A stretch of DNA of 64,000 nucleotides from Thalassovita sp. (GTDB lineage: Bacteria > Pseudomonadota > Alphaproteobacteria > Rhodobacterales > Rhodobacteraceae). Shown here piece by piece: positions 60,773-64,000 of the stretch (its first letter is position 1; every line of letters starts with the position of its first letter). A program made the position numbers and the translations under genes. A model generated the notes under the pieces. That model had not been told where the DNA came from and did not search any database. It saw nothing but the letters and a program-made list of their open reading frames with translations. The stretch is from NCBI GenBank assembly GCA_017792425.1, contig CP051233.1:902402-966401 (forward strand), read 5' to 3'.

Positions 60773-60799
60773 GGGTGGCCCGCGTCTTGCGGGCCGCCC
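60773..60799 (+). terminator. GC-rich hairpin after the Bug gene
   Basis: GGCCCGC (60777-60783) pairs with GCGGGCC (60789-60795), flanked by GGG and CCC. No T tract, so it may be an mRNA-stabilising hairpin separating the binding-protein mRNA from the CoA transferase gene. The following 60800-61086 region has no gene. Confidence 0.5.
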
Positions 60800-61086
60800 G
60801 ACACCGCCGAGGCCAGCGCCCAGTCACCGCGCCCATACAGCAAAGCCGGTCAATGTGGCGCCCCGCAGAGTCGCCACCGCCACGGCCCAAAGACCCCGAA
60901 TCGACGCCGCATATCCCCCCGCGCGCATGATCTGACACCAGAAGACCCCATCCGTTTTTCCCGGTCATCGGGCCAGCCGGACAGATTTGTTGATCCGCGC
61001 CCTTGCCCGTTCGACCGCCCGCCCGAACACCCCATCACCGGCCCCACAGCCGAAAAGAAAACGCGACGAAACCAAGAGGACGAACC

Positions 61087-62244
61087 ATGCAACCCAAACC
61101 CTATTCAGGCCTGCGCGTCGTTGATTTCACCACCACCCTGGCCGGGCCGCATTGCACGCGGATGCTGGCCGATCTCGGGGCCGATGTGATCAAGCTCGAA
61201 GCGCCCGACGGCGAAATGATGCGCCACCGCCTGCCCGTGCGCGATGGCGCCAGCACGATTTTCGGTCATCTCAACGCCGGCAAGAAAAGCGTCGTGGTTG
61301 ACCTCAAGACCGACGCGGGGCGCGACACCGCGCGCCGGCTGGCGCTGTCGGCGGATATTCTGGTGGAAAACTACCGCCCCGGCGTGATGAAGAAATTCGG
61401 GCTCGACCACGAGACCCTGCGCAAAGCCAATCCCGGGCTGATCTATTGTTCGATCTCGGGCTTCGGGCAGGATGGCCCGCTGGCGTCCTTCGCGGCCTAT
61501 GCGCCGGTGATCCACGCCGCCTCGGGCTATGATCTGACCCATCTGAGCTATCAGGATGACCGCGAAAAGCCGGATTATTGTGGCATTTACATCGCCGACG
61601 TGATCGCCGGAACCTATGCGTTCGGCGCCATCGGGGTGGCGCTAAACATGCGCGGGTCCACCGGCGAGGGGCAGGTGATCGACGTGTCGATGCTGGAAAG
61701 CATGTTGAGCCTTCTGCCCAACGAGATGCAGCAGGCGCAGTTCGATGTGGTGCGCCAGAGCCGGCCGTTGTTCGGCCCGGTCGAAACCAGCGACGGCTAC
61801 GTGATGCTGGCGGTTGGCAGCGAGAAATCGTTTCAGGCGATTGCCCATGGTATGAACCGGCCCGACATCCTGACCGATCCGCGGTTCATCAAGTATCTTG
61901 AACGGCGCACCAACTGGTCGCAGTTCATGGAGATCGTCGAGGATTGGTCGCGCGGGTTCACATCGGCGCAATGCCTGCGGAAATTCGCCGAAATGGGCGT
62001 ACCCGCGTCGGCCTACAAGACCATGAAAGAGGTGCTGCGTGATCCGCAACTGGCGCATCGCGGCGCTCTTGTCGAGGTCGAGGATGCCGGCGGCACCTTC
62101 CTGTCGCTGAACCCGCCGTTTCAGATGTCGGGCGCGGATGTCTCGGTGAACCGTTGGGTGGCGTCGCTGGGCGAGCACAGCGGCGAGATCGCGCGCGAAC
62201 TGGGCTCGGAAGCGCGGCTGGCCGCCGTGGCGGACCCGCAATGA
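61087..62244 (+). CDS. CaiB/BaiF family III CoA transferase
   Basis: 385 residues. VVDFTTTLAGPHCTRMLADLGADVIKLEAP is the N-terminal family signature; catalytic Asp171 in YCGIYIADVIAGTYAFG; MRGSTGEGQVIDVSMLESM near 195. Moves CoA between organic acids, priming a substrate for breakdown. The start at 61087 has GAGGAC upstream. It overlaps the next gene by four bases (ATGA). Confidence 0.93.
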   Translation: MQPKPYSGLRVVDFTTTLAGPHCTRMLADLGADVIKLEAPDGEMMRHRLPVRDGASTIFGHLNAGKKSVVVDLKTDAGRDTARRLALSADILVENYRPGVMKKFGLDHETLRKANPGLIYCSISGFGQDGPLASFAAYAPVIHAASGYDLTHLSYQDDREKPDYCGIYIADVIAGTYAFGAIGVALNMRGSTGEGQVIDVSMLESMLSLLPNEMQQAQFDVVRQSRPLFGPVETSDGYVMLAVGSEKSFQAIAHGMNRPDILTDPRFIKYLERRTNWSQFMEIVEDWSRGFTSAQCLRKFAEMGVPASAYKTMKEVLRDPQLAHRGALVEVEDAGGTFLSLNPPFQMSGADVSVNRWVASLGEHSGEIARELGSEARLAAVADPQ

Positions 62245-63281
62245 CCCAAAGCCGCACCACCTCGCGCGCTGACGCTTTCGCCGCCTTGCGAGTGCCGGTT
62301 GTCTGTGCGCCGATGTTTCTGGTCACCGGGCCCGACATGGTGATTGCCGCCTGCCGGGCGGGCATCGTCGGCGCCCTGCCTGCGGCCAATGCCCGGCCCA
62401 TCGAGGTGCTTGACGACTGGATGCGCCGCATCACCGACGCGCTTGACGCGGCGCGTGCGGCGGGTGAAAACCCGGCGCCCTGGGCCTTCAACTTGATGAC
62501 CCATTCAACCAACTCGCGGCTGGATGACGAGTTGGCGCTGGTGGCCAGGTATCGCCCGCCGGTGGTGATCACCGCGCTGGGCAGCCCCAGACCCGCGATT
62601 GAGGTGGTGCATGGCTATGGCGGGCTGGTGATTGGCGACGTGATCAACATCAAGCTGGCGAAAAAGGCGGCGGCGGTGGGGGTTGACGGGCTGGCCTGCA
62701 TCAGCAGCGGCGCGGGCGGCCATACCGGCAGCCTGTCGCCCTTTGCCTTTGTCACCGCGGTCCGGCGGTTTTTCGACGGGCTGGTCATTCTCGGCGGCGG
62801 GATTTCCGACGGGTTCGGCGTTGCCGGGGCGATCGCGGCGGGGGCCGATCTGGTCTATATGGGCACGCGGTTCATCGCCTGCAAAGAGAGCCTCGCGCCA
62901 GAAGCCTACAAGCGGATGATGGTGGAGTGCGACATCGAGGATCTGGTGGTCAGCGCCAGCATCACCGGCACCCCGGCCAGCTGGCTGAAACCGTCGCTGA
63001 GTGCTGCCGGGCTTGACCCCGACAACCTGCCCGACCCGCAGGCGCGCAATTATGACGGCAACCGCCCGATCAGCGCGCGCCGCTGGGTCGATACCTGGAG
63101 CGCCGGGCAGGGCGTCGGCGTGATCGATCGGGTCGCGCCGATGGCCGAGATCGTGACCACGCTGGAACAGGATTTTCACCGCGCGCAAAGCCGGTTTCAA
63201 CGCCTGCATCCCACCGAAGCGCCCGCTGCGGCGGAAAAAAACCCACAAATCACACCCAAGAAGGACCGTTCTCATGCGTGA
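62241..63281 (+). CDS. nitronate monooxygenase-like FMN protein
   Basis: 346 residues of the NMO/2-nitropropane dioxygenase TIM-barrel: VPVVCAPMFLVTGPDMVIAACRAGIVGALPAAN, GVDGLACISSGAGGHTGSLSPFAF with the FMN-phosphate site, and LVILGGGISDGFGVAGAIAAGADLVYMGTRFIAC. The true substrate may be a nitronate or another alkyl acid; several members are mis-annotated enoyl reductases. Coupled to the CoA transferase. Confidence 0.85.
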   Translation: MTQSRTTSRADAFAALRVPVVCAPMFLVTGPDMVIAACRAGIVGALPAANARPIEVLDDWMRRITDALDAARAAGENPAPWAFNLMTHSTNSRLDDELALVARYRPPVVITALGSPRPAIEVVHGYGGLVIGDVINIKLAKKAAAVGVDGLACISSGAGGHTGSLSPFAFVTAVRRFFDGLVILGGGISDGFGVAGAIAAGADLVYMGTRFIACKESLAPEAYKRMMVECDIEDLVVSASITGTPASWLKPSLSAAGLDPDNLPDPQARNYDGNRPISARRWVDTWSAGQGVGVIDRVAPMAEIVTTLEQDFHRAQSRFQRLHPTEAPAAAEKNPQITPKKDRSHA

Positions 63282-64000
63282 AGCCGTGATCGTATCCACC
63301 GCGCGTACCGCGATGGCCAAATCCCACCGGGGCGAATTCAACATGATTTCCGGCCCCAGCCTGGCCTCCTTCGCGGTCAAGGCCGCCGTCGCACGCGCCG
63401 GGATCGAGCCCGATCTGATCGAGGATCTGGTGCTCGGCTGCGGCTATCCCGAGGGGCGCACCGGGCGCAATATCGGGCGCCAGACGGTGATCCGCTCCGG
63501 CCTGCCGATCTCCATTGCCGGCAACACGGTCAGCCGGTTCTGCGCCTCGGGGCTTCAGGCCGTGGCGATGGCCGCCGACAATATCGTCGCCCAGGGCGTG
63601 CCGGCGGTTGTGGCCGGCGGGGTCGAGAGCATTTCCGGCATCCGCCCGCGCGGGGACGGCGACAACGGGGTCGATCCCTGGATCGCCGCGCACAAGCCCG
63701 ATTTCTACATGCCGATGATCGAAACCGCCGACATTGTGGCGGCGCGCTACCGCATCAGCCGCGAGGATCAGGACGCGTTCGCGCTGGAAAGCCAGCGCCG
63801 CACCGCCGCCGCGCAACAGGCGGGTGTGTTTGCCGGTGAAATCGTCCCCGTGACCACCACCATGTCAGTCACCGACCGCGAGACCGGGGAGGTCAGCCAG
63901 CGCGAGGCAACCATCGACATGGACAATTGCAATCGGCCGCAAACCACGCTGGAAAGCCTTGCCAAGCTGGAGCCCATTCGCGGCGACGGGCAATTCGTCA
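63274..64000 (+). CDS. acetyl-CoA acetyltransferase (thiolase), partial
   Basis: At least 242 residues, continues past the right edge. N-terminal REAVIVSTARTAMAKSHRGEF, active-site Cys90 in NTVSRFCASGLQAVAMAADN, AGGVESISG, MIETADIVAARYRISREDQD. It would thiolytically cleave a beta-ketoacyl-CoA. Starts eight bases before the stop of the preceding gene. Confidence 0.92.
   Translation, partial: MREAVIVSTARTAMAKSHRGEFNMISGPSLASFAVKAAVARAGIEPDLIEDLVLGCGYPEGRTGRNIGRQTVIRSGLPISIAGNTVSRFCASGLQAVAMAADNIVAQGVPAVVAGGVESISGIRPRGDGDNGVDPWIAAHKPDFYMPMIETADIVAARYRISREDQDAFALESQRRTAAAQQAGVFAGEIVPVTTTMSVTDRETGEVSQREATIDMDNCNRPQTTLESLAKLEPIRGDGQFV

Overview
The window looks like a chromosomal segment of a Rhodobacteraceae-type alphaproteobacterium. 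The evidence is the high GC content, protein families that commonly occur together in Rhodobacterales prophages (DUF2924 plus large serine recombinase, DUF6441, DUF6950, DUF6362 types), a type II-C CRISPR system, and IS3, IS110 and IS21 elements. Family names were assigned by reading motifs, not by database search.

Layout. (1) 1-8.2 kb, defence region, minus strand: type II-C cas9-cas1-cas2 with a probable divergent tracrRNA; the CRISPR array would lie beyond the left edge. Next come a DUF3800 protein, a small unknown protein, an EVE plus HNH modification-dependent nuclease and an unknown protein. (2) About 8.4-52.8 kb, a nearly complete siphovirus-type prophage. A leftward lysogeny block (HTH protein, serine recombinase, DUF2924, small protein, S24 repressor) faces a rightward early block for recombination and replication (Sak4-like ATPase, SSB-like protein, PD-(D/E)XK nuclease, SF1B helicase, toprim-VapE primase-helicase, RuvC-like resolvase). 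A dense cluster of a 9-bp repeat at 21.1-21.4 kb may be its origin. An AbrB-Doc toxin-antitoxin pair and a ParB-methyltransferase lead to the packaging and head genes (terminase, portal, protease-capsid fusion), then tail genes (tube, frameshifted chaperones, tape measure, tip) and lysis genes (membrane protein, endolysin, nested spanins). (3) 53.4-59.5 kb, IS graveyard: an IS3 element with perfect ends is itself split by an IS110 element, followed by a pyruvate-dehydrogenase-E1-like gene cut off where it meets a truncated IS21. (4) 59.8-64 kb, a catabolic cluster: Bug/TctC binding protein, CoA transferase, nitronate monooxygenase-like protein and the start of a thiolase.

The most unusual features are these. 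A class 3 (W-C-T) intein with a LAGLIDADG domain interrupts the Walker A motif of the terminase large subunit, and its reading frame is broken by one extra base just after block B, next to a possible new start; it is either a dead gene or a split, trans-splicing intein. Cargo genes are threaded through the structural operon: tRNAs for UUA and AUA, an exported protein, a bactofilin and a RelE/HigA-type pair. A canonical A AAA AAC slippery site fuses the tail chaperones through a cysteine-rich linker. An array of strong hairpins precedes the DUF6441 gene.

The prophage may be defective because of the terminase frame break. Its exact attachment sites could not be identified by eye.
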